Positions 47,592-56,660 of a stretch of 64,000 nucleotides of DNA are shown here, piece by piece (within the stretch, counting starts at the first letter, position 1; each line of letters opens with the position of its first letter). A program made the translations under genes and the position numbers. Source of the stretch: Chryseobacterium arachidis (GTDB taxonomy: Bacteria > Bacteroidota > Bacteroidia > Flavobacteriales > Weeksellaceae). The stretch covers positions 33,782-97,781 of the forward strand of contig NZ_FQUT01000018.1 of assembly GCF_900129245.1 (NCBI RefSeq), given 5' to 3'. The notes under the pieces are model-generated. The model was given only the letters and a program-made list of their open reading frames with translations, did no database searches and had not been told where the DNA came from.

Positions 47592-48341
47592 ATGGATTCT
47601 AAACAGCAACTCCTTAATAAATCGAACGAAGCAAAAGAGATTTTTTTGCCTCACCTATCGGCAGATCCCGTAATTTTTGGTTTTGATCAGAATGAACTGA
47701 AAGTTTTGCTTTTGAAAATGAATTACCGGAAACAATGGCTTCTTCCTGGAGGATATGTGCGAAAAGATGAAGATCTGGATGAGGCGGTTGTACGAATTTT
47801 GAAGGATAGAGCAGGTCTTACCGACGTTTATTTACAGGAATTTGGTGTTTTTGGTAAGAAAAACAGAAGTGAGTTTTATTTTGAGGATTTTGACGAAACC
47901 CTGTTTCATAAGCAGAGATTTGTTTCGATAGGGTATTATGCTTTGTATAATCCTGATCAGTTTAACCCGATAGCGGACGAATTCAGCGAAACCTGTGAAT
48001 GGATTTATTTAAGCAAGCTTCCCGAAATTGAATTGGCGATGGATCATCGGGAAATTATAGAAAAAGCGCTGTTAACTTTAAGAGAAACAATATCACATAA
48101 ACCCATCGGGTATAATCTTCTACCTGAGAAATTTACGCTTTCCGAACTGCAGAAATTGTATGAAGTGATCTTAGGAAAAGAATTAAACAGAGGAAATTTT
48201 TACAGAAAAATTAAGAACTTAGGAATTCTGAAAAAATTAGATGAACGCAGAATGGGGGGGGCTCATAAAGCGCCGGATCTTTATTCTTTTGACGAGGGAA
48301 ATTATGCCAAAGCTTTAGAAAATGGACTAAACAATTGGTAG
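47592..48341 (+). CDS. Nudix-fold transcriptional regulator (NrtR/AraR-like)
   Basis: A 249-residue protein. The N-terminal Nudix domain (about 20-150) has a degenerate Nudix box, GGYVRKDEDLDEAVVRILKD then RAGL, in which the catalytic RE and EE residues are replaced. That argues for ligand sensing, not hydrolysis. The C-terminal ~80 residues form a winged-helix DNA-binding domain (FTLSELQKLYEVILGKELNRG then FYRKIKNLGILKK). Regulators with this architecture (NrtR; the Bacteroidetes AraR-type) control NAD or sugar catabolism genes. Being divergent from the TonB/GH3 locus, it is the best candidate for its regulator (inference). A Nudix hydrolase gene follows after 3 bases. Confidence 0.9.
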   Translation: MDSKQQLLNKSNEAKEIFLPHLSADPVIFGFDQNELKVLLLKMNYRKQWLLPGGYVRKDEDLDEAVVRILKDRAGLTDVYLQEFGVFGKKNRSEFYFEDFDETLFHKQRFVSIGYYALYNPDQFNPIADEFSETCEWIYLSKLPEIELAMDHREIIEKALLTLRETISHKPIGYNLLPEKFTLSELQKLYEVILGKELNRGNFYRKIKNLGILKKLDERRMGGAHKAPDLYSFDEGNYAKALENGLNNW

Positions 48342-48344
48342 ATC

Positions 48345-48806
48345 ATGAAGATAAGTTCAGGGATTTTACTGTTTAAAAGAAATAATGAGAAGTTTTTCTA
48401 CTTTCTGGTGCATCCTGGCGGACCTTTCTGGAAAAAAAAAGATTTGGGAGCGTGGTCGATTCCTAAAGGAGAAGTTTTGGAAGACGAAAATTTTCTTGAG
48501 CGTGCTTTAATAGAATTCCGAGAAGAAACTGGCAAACAAATCAACGGTGATTTTATTGAATTGAATCCAATTAAGCAAAAAGGAGGAAAAACCGTTTTTG
48601 CGTGGGCGGTAGAAAGCTACATAGAAATGTCAGACTTTAAAAGCAATACCATTGGTTTTGAATGGCCCCCAAAATCAGGTAAAGTAATAGAAATTCCCGA
48701 AGTTGACCAATGGGAATGGTTTGATACTGAAGAAGCAAAAACGAAAATAAATTCCGCTCAGGTTGATTTCATTATTCAGCTTGAAGAATTAATGAAATTA
48801 AAGTAG
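48345..48806 (+). CDS. Nudix hydrolase
   Basis: A 153-residue enzyme with a nearly canonical Nudix box: PKGEVLEDENFLERALIEF then REETG. The Gly, first Glu and the EE pair that bind metal are intact; the usual Arg of RE is Ile. AGVLLF-type beta-strands start the protein (SSGILLFKRNNEKFFYFLVHPGG). The family hydrolyses nucleoside diphosphates linked to other moieties; this subgroup is often annotated NTP pyrophosphohydrolase. Co-transcribed with the regulator upstream. Confidence 0.9.
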   Translation: MKISSGILLFKRNNEKFFYFLVHPGGPFWKKKDLGAWSIPKGEVLEDENFLERALIEFREETGKQINGDFIELNPIKQKGGKTVFAWAVESYIEMSDFKSNTIGFEWPPKSGKVIEIPEVDQWEWFDTEEAKTKINSAQVDFIIQLEELMKLK

Positions 48807-48815
48807 GTGCTTAAT

Positions 48816-49037
48816 TTATTCCTTCTTAAAACTCACTACTTCAAAATCATCATCCGAACAATACTTCTTACAACTTTCATCATTAAAAGATTCAGGATTT
48901 TTTAGAAAATCTTCTATAAATTTTGCGCTTTCGTCAGTATTAGATGGAGTTATTACAATGTGAAAAAGTTCCAGCACAGATTTGTCTGCATTTTTTAGCG
49001 ACTCTTCTTTGTGTTTTTTTGCTTCTTTAAAGTTCAT
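48816..49037 (-). CDS. Small hypothetical protein
   Basis: A 73-residue acidic, charged, helical-looking protein, convergent with the Nudix hydrolase gene with a gap of only 9 bases. It has two Cys (CKKYC near the C-terminus) and no signal peptide. Codon use fits the region and no competing frame covers it, so it is probably a real gene of unknown function. Confidence 0.6.
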   Translation of the reverse strand: MNFKEAKKHKEESLKNADKSVLELFHIVITPSNTDESAKFIEDFLKNPESFNDESCKKYCSDDDFEVVSFKKE

Positions 49038-49200
49038 ACAATACTTTTTTAAGTTATTCTGGGCTAATGAATAAATTATGCCATTTGCTTCTTTTCTCTT
49101 TATTAAATGGATATCTGTGGTATTGTTATAGAATAAAATTTACCGCCAATGGCTTGATTTTAGATAACTGTTAATTTGTTAATCTCAAAATTATCAAATC

Positions 49201-52092
49201 ATGGAAAGGTTTACTAAAATAGTTTTGAAAATTCTAAAATGGACGGGAATTTCAATCGCAGCCATACTTTTTCTGATGTTCATTATTCCGATTTTATTTC
49301 CGGGAACGATCTCTGAACAGGTAAAAATATTTGCCAACAAACATCTTGCGGGTAAACTCGATTATAAAAAAACGCATCTCACATTTTTCAGACATTTTCC
49401 TTCATTGACGGTTTCTGTCGATGATTTTTTATTGAAGGGATCAAAACCATTTGAAAACGATACCTTGCTCGCTGCAAAAGAAGTTGCAGTGGGAATTAAC
49501 CTGAAAAATTTGATTTTTGACCGACAGGTGAAAATCGATGAAATCTACGTTACAGACGCTTACGGAAATGTTTTTGTCAACAGCAAAGGACAGGCAAACT
49601 ATAATGTTTATGTGGCGAAACCTTCTGAAAAACCAAAAGATACAACAAGTACAGGAGCTTCGATTAAACTCGATTTAATTAAGCTGAGAAACTGGAATAT
49701 TAAATATATTGACCATTCAGCCAGAGTTTTGGTTGATGCAAAAGGCTTGAACTATACCGGAAAAGGTGGCTTAAGCGAAGATATTTTTGACCTTACTACA
49801 GATTTGGATATTGATAAGCTTGATTTTAGTTTAAACAGAATTTATTACGCCAAACAGAAAACGTTGCATGCAGATTTGATTACGAGAATTAACACCAATG
49901 CGCTGACTTTTGTATTGAGAAAAAATGAGTTGAGAATTAATGAATTACCTTTAAAATTCACAGGTTTTGTAAGTATTCTGAAAGATGGTTACAATCTCGA
50001 TATAAATGCAGCTTCAGAGAAAACGACAATTCGGGATATGATTTCCGTTCTTCCACCGCAGTATATGGAATGGGGAAAAGACAGTAAAATAGAAGGAAAC
50101 AGCGATTTGTTTTTCAGCTTAAAAGGAAGATTCAGCGAACCGAAAAACCTTAAACCAAGATTAAAGGCTAGGCTGCTTGTGAAAGACGGTTTTGTTTCCA
50201 ATGGAAAAGCACCGGTCCCGATGAACAATTTCAATATGGATCTGAATGTGGATCTGCCGGATTTAAATACAGAACAATTGGGTTTGGATTTAAAAAATCT
50301 AAGCTTTGATTTGGGTCCGAATAACAATTTTAAAGCGGTGGTAAAAACCAAAGGTTTGGAAGAAATGCAGATCAATGCAGATGTTAAAGGTGCGGTCAAT
50401 TTGCAAACTTTAAGTCAGGCTTTGGGGTTGAAAGACATTGATGTGAGAGGTTTGATGGATACAAATATTAAAGCAAACGGAATCTTTAGCTTAGATAAAA
50501 AATTATTCCCGAAAACGAACGGTTATCTGAATCTGAAAAACGGTTGGCTAAAGACAAAATATTATCCGAATCCAATTCAGAATATTAATATTGTTGCCAA
50601 TATTATAAATACGGACGGTACTTTCAAGAGTTTAGGCGTAAAGCTCGATCCGTTTAAATTTGATTTTGAAGGAAATCCTGTTTTTGTAAATGCAGATTTG
50701 CAGAATTTCGAAGATGTTCTGTATAAAGTGCGTGCAAAAGGGGTGCTGAATGTGGGAAGAATTTATAAAGTTTTTGCTAAAAAAGGCTTGGATATCAGTG
50801 GTCTGATTATGGCAGACTTGTCTTTAAATGGCAGACAAAGTTATGCAACGACAGGCCAGTACAGCAAATTAGATAACAGAGGAAATTTAATTTTAAAAAA
50901 TATAAAGGCCACGACAGAATATCTTCCTAAATCGTTTTACATTAAAGAAGGAAATTTTCAGTTTGAGAATGAGAAAATGTGGTTCAGAAAGTTCTTTGCA
51001 ACCTACGGAAAGTCAGATTTTGCTTTGAATGGCTATCTTTTAAATACGATTAATTATTTTATTGAAAGAAAGGGAACGCTTCACGGAAAATTTAATTTAA
51101 ATTCAAATTATATTCTGATCGATGAGTTTATGGCGTTGAAAAACGGCGACAATACCGACAAGTCAATAGAAGTTGAATATGCAAAAGTAGAAAATCCTAA
51201 AAGCAGCGGAGTGGTGATTATCCCGAAAAATCTGGATGTTTCTTTGGGGGTTAGTGCAAGGAAAGTTGAATTTAAAGGATTAGGATTGAATCATCTGAAG
51301 GGAACCGCTTCGGTGGAAAAAGGTCAGGTTTATCTTAAAAATACTTCATTTGATATAGTCGGAAGCCGCATGAATATTGATGCCCGTTATCAGGATGAAT
51401 CTCCGTTGACAGCAAATTACGATGTTGCTTTGAAAGTTCTGGATTTTGATGTTCAGAGAGCGTACAATGAAATTGATATGGTGCGTGAAATGGCTACGGC
51501 AGCGAAAAATGTAAAAGGAATTGTATCTTTGGATTATAAATTAAAAGGGGATTTCGACAAAAATATGAAGCCGATTTATCCGTCTCTAGAAGGGGGAGGA
51601 GTAGTAAATCTTCGTGATGTGGAAGTTAAAAACCTGAAAATGCTTTCGGCAGTGGGAGATAATATCGGAGCAAAAGCTTTCAACGATCCGAATATGAAAG
51701 GAGTAAATATCGAAACACACATCAAAAATAATTTGATCCACGTTGATAAATTTACCTTCAAAGTTTCTATCTTGCGGCCGACAATCAGCGGAACAACAAG
51801 TTTCAACGGCTTGCTGGATTTAAGGATCCGTGTCGGGATTCTTCCCGGTGGTTTAATTGGTTTTCCAATTGTTGTGACCGGAACTCACGAAAAACCGAAA
51901 ATTAAGATTTTCAGTAAAACAGGACAGGGAATTATTGATGCCCTGTATAATAAGAAAACCAACAAAGTCATCCGTGAGGAACGGCGTGCCGAGAAAAAGA
52001 CGAGAAGACAGCAGCGGAAGGAAAAAGCAGCTCAGGAGCAGAAAGCGAAAAAGGCAGAAAAACAAATTAGTAAAGACGTTAAAGAAAAATAA
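49201..52092 (+). CDS. AsmA-like outer-membrane assembly family protein
   Basis: A 963-residue protein with one N-terminal membrane helix (about 11-32, WTGISIAAILFLMFIIPILF) and then a long periplasmic beta-rich chain typical of AsmA/TamB-like proteins: repeated strand patterns and an AsmA-type C-terminus near 800-900 (GTTSFNGLLDLRIRVGILPGGLIGFPIVVTG). The last ~50 residues are a highly charged Lys/Arg/Glu/Gln tail. Members are thought to form hydrophobic bridges carrying phospholipids between inner and outer membrane. The coding frame ends 15 bases before the AlkB-like gene, so the two may be co-transcribed. Confidence 0.9.
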   Translation: MERFTKIVLKILKWTGISIAAILFLMFIIPILFPGTISEQVKIFANKHLAGKLDYKKTHLTFFRHFPSLTVSVDDFLLKGSKPFENDTLLAAKEVAVGINLKNLIFDRQVKIDEIYVTDAYGNVFVNSKGQANYNVYVAKPSEKPKDTTSTGASIKLDLIKLRNWNIKYIDHSARVLVDAKGLNYTGKGGLSEDIFDLTTDLDIDKLDFSLNRIYYAKQKTLHADLITRINTNALTFVLRKNELRINELPLKFTGFVSILKDGYNLDINAASEKTTIRDMISVLPPQYMEWGKDSKIEGNSDLFFSLKGRFSEPKNLKPRLKARLLVKDGFVSNGKAPVPMNNFNMDLNVDLPDLNTEQLGLDLKNLSFDLGPNNNFKAVVKTKGLEEMQINADVKGAVNLQTLSQALGLKDIDVRGLMDTNIKANGIFSLDKKLFPKTNGYLNLKNGWLKTKYYPNPIQNINIVANIINTDGTFKSLGVKLDPFKFDFEGNPVFVNADLQNFEDVLYKVRAKGVLNVGRIYKVFAKKGLDISGLIMADLSLNGRQSYATTGQYSKLDNRGNLILKNIKATTEYLPKSFYIKEGNFQFENEKMWFRKFFATYGKSDFALNGYLLNTINYFIERKGTLHGKFNLNSNYILIDEFMALKNGDNTDKSIEVEYAKVENPKSSGVVIIPKNLDVSLGVSARKVEFKGLGLNHLKGTASVEKGQVYLKNTSFDIVGSRMNIDARYQDESPLTANYDVALKVLDFDVQRAYNEIDMVREMATAAKNVKGIVSLDYKLKGDFDKNMKPIYPSLEGGGVVNLRDVEVKNLKMLSAVGDNIGAKAFNDPNMKGVNIETHIKNNLIHVDKFTFKVSILRPTISGTTSFNGLLDLRIRVGILPGGLIGFPIVVTGTHEKPKIKIFSKTGQGIIDALYNKKTNKVIREERRAEKKTRRQQRKEKAAQEQKAKKAEKQISKDVKEK

Positions 52093-52106
52093 TTCAAGCA
52101 AAAAAA

Positions 52107-52718
52107 GTGAGTCAGTTAAGTTTATTTGATGCAGATGAATATTATCATTTTCCGGAAGAGTTGTTGGATTATACACCTGCTTTCTTATCCGAAAAAGCAG
52201 CATCGAAGCTTGAAGAAAAACTTCTGAATGAAACTCCCTGGAAGCAGAATACGCAGAGAATGTATCAAAAAATGGTACTTACCCCACGTTTAACGGCCTG
52301 GTATGGCGATGAAAGTAAAGTTTATCATTTGGGTGGAAACGAATTCAATGTTAATCAGTGGTCGCCGGAACTGCTTAATTTAAAGCTTAAAATAGAAAAA
52401 TTTTCAGGCTACAAATTCAATTCTGTTTTGTTGAATTTATATCGGGACGGCAACGATTCCGTTGCGTGGCATCGGGATAAAGACAGTGAACTGGGAGACC
52501 GCCCGGTTATTGCTTCGGTGAGTTTGGGGCAGACCAGAAATTTCGATTTCAGAAATGTTGAAGATCATCAGCAAAAACATAGCTTAGCGCTGAAACATGG
52601 ATCATTATTAATCATGAAAGGTGATCTACAAATGCATTGGGAACACAGAATTGCCAAATCGGCCAAGCTGATGAAGCCAAGAATCAATCTTACTTTCCGC
52701 CTGATTCGTGAATTATGA
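52107..52718 (+). CDS. AlkB-like 2-oxoglutarate/Fe(II) dioxygenase (DNA repair)
   Basis: A 203-residue AlkB-homologue. The iron ligands are visible: HxD in WHRDKD (~130-134) and the distal His in MHWEHRI, followed by the 2-oxoglutarate-binding Arg in RINLTFR. N-terminal LSLFDADEYYHFPE and PRLTAWYGD (~66-74) are typical of AlkB proteins that reverse N-alkylation damage in DNA or RNA by oxidative demethylation. The GTG start is chosen because homologues begin with SLF-like residues here and no in-frame ATG is close. Confidence 0.92.
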   Translation: MSQLSLFDADEYYHFPEELLDYTPAFLSEKAASKLEEKLLNETPWKQNTQRMYQKMVLTPRLTAWYGDESKVYHLGGNEFNVNQWSPELLNLKLKIEKFSGYKFNSVLLNLYRDGNDSVAWHRDKDSELGDRPVIASVSLGQTRNFDFRNVEDHQQKHSLALKHGSLLIMKGDLQMHWEHRIAKSAKLMKPRINLTFRLIREL

Positions 52719-52825
52719 TTTCAAAACGAATTAAATATACCACATTATTGAAAAACATAAGAAATTAACAATATTTGGCAAAGAAATTGTCTATATGTAA
52801 TAGAAACTATTAAAAAACAGCAGCT

Positions 52826-53044
52826 ATGAATATTTCCTATTACGATTTTAAAAATATGCCAAACCAGGAGCAGTGCAGTTTTGTAATGAACGAAGGACGT
52901 ATCATGAATGAAAGAATGGTCAATACGATAAAGTATGTACTTTATGAAGTTTCACATTTTTCTGTAGAAGTCATTTATAATACTGCCAATGATAAAATTG
53001 AGGGCATCAATGTCTATCAAAACAGAGGGGCATATGCGATATAA
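52826..53044 (+). CDS. Small conserved-looking hypothetical protein
   Basis: A 72-residue soluble protein starting MNISYYDFKNMPNQEQCSFV. No signal peptide or known motif. It is followed by a purine-rich region. Pattern of alternating beta-strand residues with KYVLYEVSHFSVEVIY suggests a compact beta-rich fold. Isolated gene of unknown function. Confidence 0.65.
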   Translation: MNISYYDFKNMPNQEQCSFVMNEGRIMNERMVNTIKYVLYEVSHFSVEVIYNTANDKIEGINVYQNRGAYAI

Positions 53045-53126
53045 CTCATCACTATTCAGTAGTATAAATTAAAGAACAGCTTTTGTAGATGTTCTTTTTT
53101 TGTGAAATTTTACCAGTCTCATCAAA

Positions 53127-53226
53127 TAAAAAATCCCCAGAGAGAATCTGAGGATAAAAACTAATAACCATGAAAACTCAAATTAAACATGAGTTACCTA
53201 ACTGTATTAAAATATTATGCCATTAA
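53127..53226 (+). other. Hairpin followed by an 18-codon open frame
   Basis: A stem TCCCCAGA / TCTGAGGA (53134-53141 with 53147-53154, one mismatch) precedes AACTAATAACC and an ATG at 53170. The frame runs to TAA at 53224 and encodes MKTQIKHELPNCIKILCH. Whether it is translated is unknown; it may be a leader peptide or a small repeat element. The rest of the 53045-53326 gap is AT-rich and shows nothing else. Confidence 0.25.
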
Positions 53227-53326
53227 ATTACTTAACGAAAAATTTTAAGTTTATTTAAGATTTTTTAAGAAAAAATAATAAAATTCTTCTTGGCATGGTT
53301 TATTCTCTTACTTAAAAAATAAAGTT

Positions 53327-53554
53327 ATGGCACATAGAAATTTTAAAAAAGAAGATTTTGCAAGAGACGAATCCGGAGAATATAAAATAGAATTCCGTAA
53401 AGGAAATATCGGGGAAGGTGTCGATCTGATTGTGGAAAGACAAAAAGAAGATGGTGAGTACGAAAATGTTCAAGCCGAAATTCACAGACACGACGAAAGT
53501 ATTTTTATCTTTTGGAGCGAACCGTTTGAAGGAAGGGTAATCTATGACGAATAA
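53327..53554 (+). CDS. Small acidic hypothetical protein
   Basis: A 75-residue, highly charged protein (MAHRNFKKEDFARDESGEYK...) with predicted beta-strands near FIFWSEPFEGRVIYDE. No signal peptide or membrane segment. It is followed directly by a good terminator, which supports a real, separately expressed gene. Function unknown. Confidence 0.7.
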   Translation: MAHRNFKKEDFARDESGEYKIEFRKGNIGEGVDLIVERQKEDGEYENVQAEIHRHDESIFIFWSEPFEGRVIYDE

Positions 53555-53555
53555 T

Positions 53556-53585
53556 AATCCCCACCAGAACGTGGGGATTTTATTG
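53556..53585 (+). terminator. Terminator after small acidic protein
   Basis: Stem AATCCCCAC / GTGGGGATT (53556-53564 with 53571-53579), loop CAGAAC, followed by T residues; it starts just after the TAA. Confidence 0.88.
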
Positions 53586-53776
53586 TATAATCCCATTTGT
53601 ATAAAAGCAAGATCATGATATTCCTATTACAATTGTTAAGGCAGATATCAGAAATTTTGTACGGAAGAACTTCCAATATTGTTAGTTAACCAAAATTTTT
53701 CTGGCTAATTCAGAATTAAAATATTCTTTTATGGCATAATAATAGGTTTATGGTATTAAACCAAAACATTCACAAA

Positions 53777-54769
53777 ATGAAATCAGAAGATCAATTACAC
53801 AGTCTCAAAGGAAAAACTGTCGTCATTACAGGAGGAAGCAGCGGAGTGGGAAGAGCCGTCGCGGAGGCTTTTGCCCTTGAAGGCTGTAATATTGTTGTTG
53901 CAGCACGAGGAAAAGAAGGACTGGACGAAACGGTCGCTTTATGCAGGGATTTGGAAGTTTCTGCATTGGCTGTTCCTACAGATGTTTCCATCGCTTCGGA
54001 CGTTCAAAATTTGGCAAACAAAGCATTACAGTTCAATGGAAGAATTGATATTTGGGTAAACAATGCGGGCGTAATGGCAAGCGGAAAGTTCGAAGAAATC
54101 CCGATGGATCTTAATGAACAGGTGATTAAAACCAATCTTTTCGGCTATATGCACGGAGCGTACAGTGTTCTGCCAATTTTTAAAAAACAGAATGAGGGAA
54201 TTTTAATCAATAATGTTTCTATCGGAGGCTTTATGCCTGCTCCGTACAGTGCAGTGTATTCAGCGACCAAATTCGGAATTCGAGGGATGATGGAATGTCT
54301 TCATGGGGAAATTTCAGATTTTCCGAATGTGCATATCTGTAATCTGTACCCACAAATTCAGCGTTCTACAGGAAATATGCATTCTGCAAAATATTCGGGG
54401 CTTGATTTTAAAATTCCTCCTTTTGCAGCCGACCCGAGAGATACCGCAGCAAAAATGGTTGAATTGGCAAAAAATCCAAGAAAAGATCTGTTTCCGGATT
54501 TTACTTCTATGATGATGAAAAATATGTACGGATTATTTCCAAAACCTATCATCAATACAGCTTCTGCAGCAATGAGGTTATTAATGAAAGTGAAAAATGC
54601 ACCTTCCGATTCAGGAAATGTTCTGGAGCCATCATCGGAACCCCACAGAATTTATGGCGAAACCATACTTCCCGTTCCTTCCAGAAAAACAAAAATTGCT
54701 TTATTGACAGGGCTTGGACTAGGACTTACCTATATGTTTCTGAAAACCAGATCTTCGAACAGTAAATAA
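53777..54769 (+). CDS. SDR-family oxidoreductase with C-terminal membrane segment
   Basis: A 330-residue classical short-chain dehydrogenase from the ATG at 53777 (MKSEDQLHSL); an in-frame ATG at 53750 would add nine residues. It has TGGSSGVGRAVAEA (NADP loop, ~21-33), NNAG near residue 96, catalytic Ser in NNVSIGG and YSATKFG (Tyr and Lys of YxxxK, ~164-170). After the SDR domain (~260) comes a ~70-residue tail ending in a hydrophobic helix LLTGLGLGLTYMFLKT, which probably tethers it to a membrane. Substrate unknown. Isolated and ended by a strong terminator. Confidence 0.88.
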   Translation: MKSEDQLHSLKGKTVVITGGSSGVGRAVAEAFALEGCNIVVAARGKEGLDETVALCRDLEVSALAVPTDVSIASDVQNLANKALQFNGRIDIWVNNAGVMASGKFEEIPMDLNEQVIKTNLFGYMHGAYSVLPIFKKQNEGILINNVSIGGFMPAPYSAVYSATKFGIRGMMECLHGEISDFPNVHICNLYPQIQRSTGNMHSAKYSGLDFKIPPFAADPRDTAAKMVELAKNPRKDLFPDFTSMMMKNMYGLFPKPIINTASAAMRLLMKVKNAPSDSGNVLEPSSEPHRIYGETILPVPSRKTKIALLTGLGLGLTYMFLKTRSSNSK

Positions 54770-54784
54770 TGTTTTATCCATAAA

Positions 54785-54819
54785 AAAAAAGCTCTGAACA
54801 ATTTGCTCAGAGCTTTTTT
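54785..54819 (+). terminator. Terminator after SDR gene
   Basis: Stem AAGCTCTGA / TCAGAGCTT (54789-54797 with 54807-54815), flanked by A9 on the left and T6 on the right. It could also act in the other direction. Confidence 0.9.
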
Positions 54820-54898
54820 ACTTTAATATCTGAATTTTAAAACCTTTCTGACTGTGAAAGATGATAAAAAAATATTAATACTGTTCAGGTATTAATGA

Positions 54899-55093
54899 TT
54901 ACGCTAATTTTACATTAACAGCATTTAAACCCTTCGGTCCTTCCTTAACTTCGAAAGTAACTTTGTCATTCTCACGAATGTTTCTGGAAACCAGACCTGA
55001 TGAATGTACAAATACGTCTTTGCTACCGTCTGCCGGAGAAATGAATCCGAAACCTTTAGTTTCGTTAAAAAATTTTACTGTGCCTTCTTGCAT
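54899..55093 (-). CDS. Cold-shock domain protein (CspA family)
   Basis: A 64-residue single cold-shock domain with RNP1 KGFGFI (~18-23) and RNP2 VFVH (~32-35). It binds single-stranded RNA/DNA and acts as an RNA chaperone; some members are cold induced. The mRNA may have a leader of ~150 bases: TATATTTG, read on the minus strand at 55257-55250, is a -7 element although no matching TTG is present. A long leader is typical of cspA-type genes. Confidence 0.95.
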   Translation of the reverse strand: MQEGTVKFFNETKGFGFISPADGSKDVFVHSSGLVSRNIRENDKVTFEVKEGPKGLNAVNVKLA

Positions 55094-55316
55094 GGTAATT
55101 TATATTAAAAAATTGTTGTTGTTATAATCTGTAGATTACTTTAAATTTAATCTTAAACGGGCAGCTGAAAAAGCAGAACTGAAAGAAAAAAATGAAAATT
55201 TTAAACTACAGCAGGCAGCAAAGGCAGAACCTATTCATTAATTATATCGCAAATATACATTAAATAAAATGAATATATGTTTTTTTAATAATTGACTTCC
55301 CGGAAAAGAGATAAAT

Positions 55317-56375
55317 TTAATATTTATATACAAAGGCATTGATATTCATTCCGGCGCCTACGGATGCAAATAAAAGGACGTCGCCTTTTTCAATCTGATG
55401 GGCTTCCAGCTCTCCGTTTAGAATCATTGCCAAAAGAGAAGGGATAGTTGCTACACTGCTGTTCCCCAATTTATCAATAACCATCGGCATGATATGATCG
55501 GGCATAGGCTTGTCATACAGCTGATAAAACCTTTCTACAATGGCTTCGTCCATCTTTTCGTTTGCCTGATGGATAATGATTTTATTTAATTGCTCAATAG
55601 GATATCCGCTTTTATCAAAGCATTGTTTCATGGCATCCGGTACGTTCAGAAGGGCAAACTCATAGATTTTTCTGCCGTCCATTTTGATGTATTTTGTATT
55701 TGGGCAGCTTTCGTTGTTATAAGATTTCCCAAAATACAGATAGTCTTTTTCTTTAAAGGTATAGGAAGCTGAAAGATGAGACTGTATTCCAGATTCGTCA
55801 CAATTAGCCTCCAAAACAACAGCTCCGGCACCATCTGCATAGATCATACTGTCTCTGTCATGGATGTCAACAACTCTCGACAGCGTTTCCGCCCCGATGA
55901 CCAGGCATTTTTTTGCAATACCCGATTTAATGAATGCATTGGCCTGTATTACCCCTTCAATCCATCCCGGACAGCCGAACAACACATCATACGCCACACA
56001 GAAATTATTTTTTATTTTTAATAAATGTTTCACCCTTGCCGCAAGGCTGGGAACCATATCAGATTGTACAGTACCGAATCGTACATCGCCAAAATTATGT
56101 GCAAATATGATATAATCCAGCGTTTCAGGATCTATTTCTGCATTTTCTATGGCGGCCTGTGCAGCAATGAATCCCAGGTCCGAAGTTACCTGATTGCTGG
56201 TGGCGTATCTTCTTTCCTCAATACCTGTAATTTTTTGTAATTTACGGGTGATGGAAGCATTGTTATCCTTTAATACAATCCCGTCTTCATTGAGAAAAAC
56301 ATGTTGATCAAAGAATAAGTTGGTAATAGTTTCGGAAGGAATGTAGTTGCCTACACCAATGATTTTGCTTGTCAT
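55317..56375 (-). CDS. 3-oxoacyl-ACP synthase III-like (FabH-type KAS III)
   Basis: A 352-residue thiolase-fold ketosynthase with the complete Cys-His-Asn triad: Cys135 in FGCPGW, His269 in IIHQAN, Asn305 in KLGNSS. N-terminal SKIIGVGNYIPSE and GIEERRYA are typical of FabH-like enzymes, and DGAGAVVLE is present. FabH condenses acetyl-CoA with malonyl-ACP. The very bulky FGCPGW region (Pro after Cys) and the SET-ITNL N-terminus place this nearer to secondary-metabolism and head-to-head (OleA-like) relatives than to the essential FabH, but the call is by eye. It is not linked to the 17-24 kb cluster. Confidence 0.85.
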   Translation of the reverse strand: MTSKIIGVGNYIPSETITNLFFDQHVFLNEDGIVLKDNNASITRKLQKITGIEERRYATSNQVTSDLGFIAAQAAIENAEIDPETLDYIIFAHNFGDVRFGTVQSDMVPSLAARVKHLLKIKNNFCVAYDVLFGCPGWIEGVIQANAFIKSGIAKKCLVIGAETLSRVVDIHDRDSMIYADGAGAVVLEANCDESGIQSHLSASYTFKEKDYLYFGKSYNNESCPNTKYIKMDGRKIYEFALLNVPDAMKQCFDKSGYPIEQLNKIIIHQANEKMDEAIVERFYQLYDKPMPDHIMPMVIDKLGNSSVATIPSLLAMILNGELEAHQIEKGDVLLFASVGAGMNINAFVYKY

Positions 56376-56593
56376 TAATACTTGGATTTCAATATTTGCT
56401 TAAACGAATAATTGAGTAAAAGTAACGATTAAAAAGAAGGAATTGTATTTATTATTAAAAATTAAATGAAATTAATAGAGTTTAACATAAGATCTTTTAT
56501 TTAAATAAATGTTTTGCAATAAAAAATAATATGTTTTGAAGATTATTAATTAGAAAATGTTAACTAAAAAAGCTCTGTTTTGTGTTATAAAAT

Positions 56594-56630
56594 GAAACCG
56601 CTGCAATTACAGTGTTTGCAACGGTTTTCT
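56594..56630 (-). terminator. Terminator of the phytase operon
   Basis: Minus-strand hairpin with AAAACCGTTGCAA / TTGCAGCGGTTT arms (one mismatch) and a 9-base loop, followed by CATTTTA. It lies 30 bases downstream of the phytase stop at 56661. The remainder of the gap from 56376 holds nothing else recognisable. Confidence 0.65.
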
Positions 56631-56660
56631 TGAAATACAGTAACTGAATTTTTATTCCTG

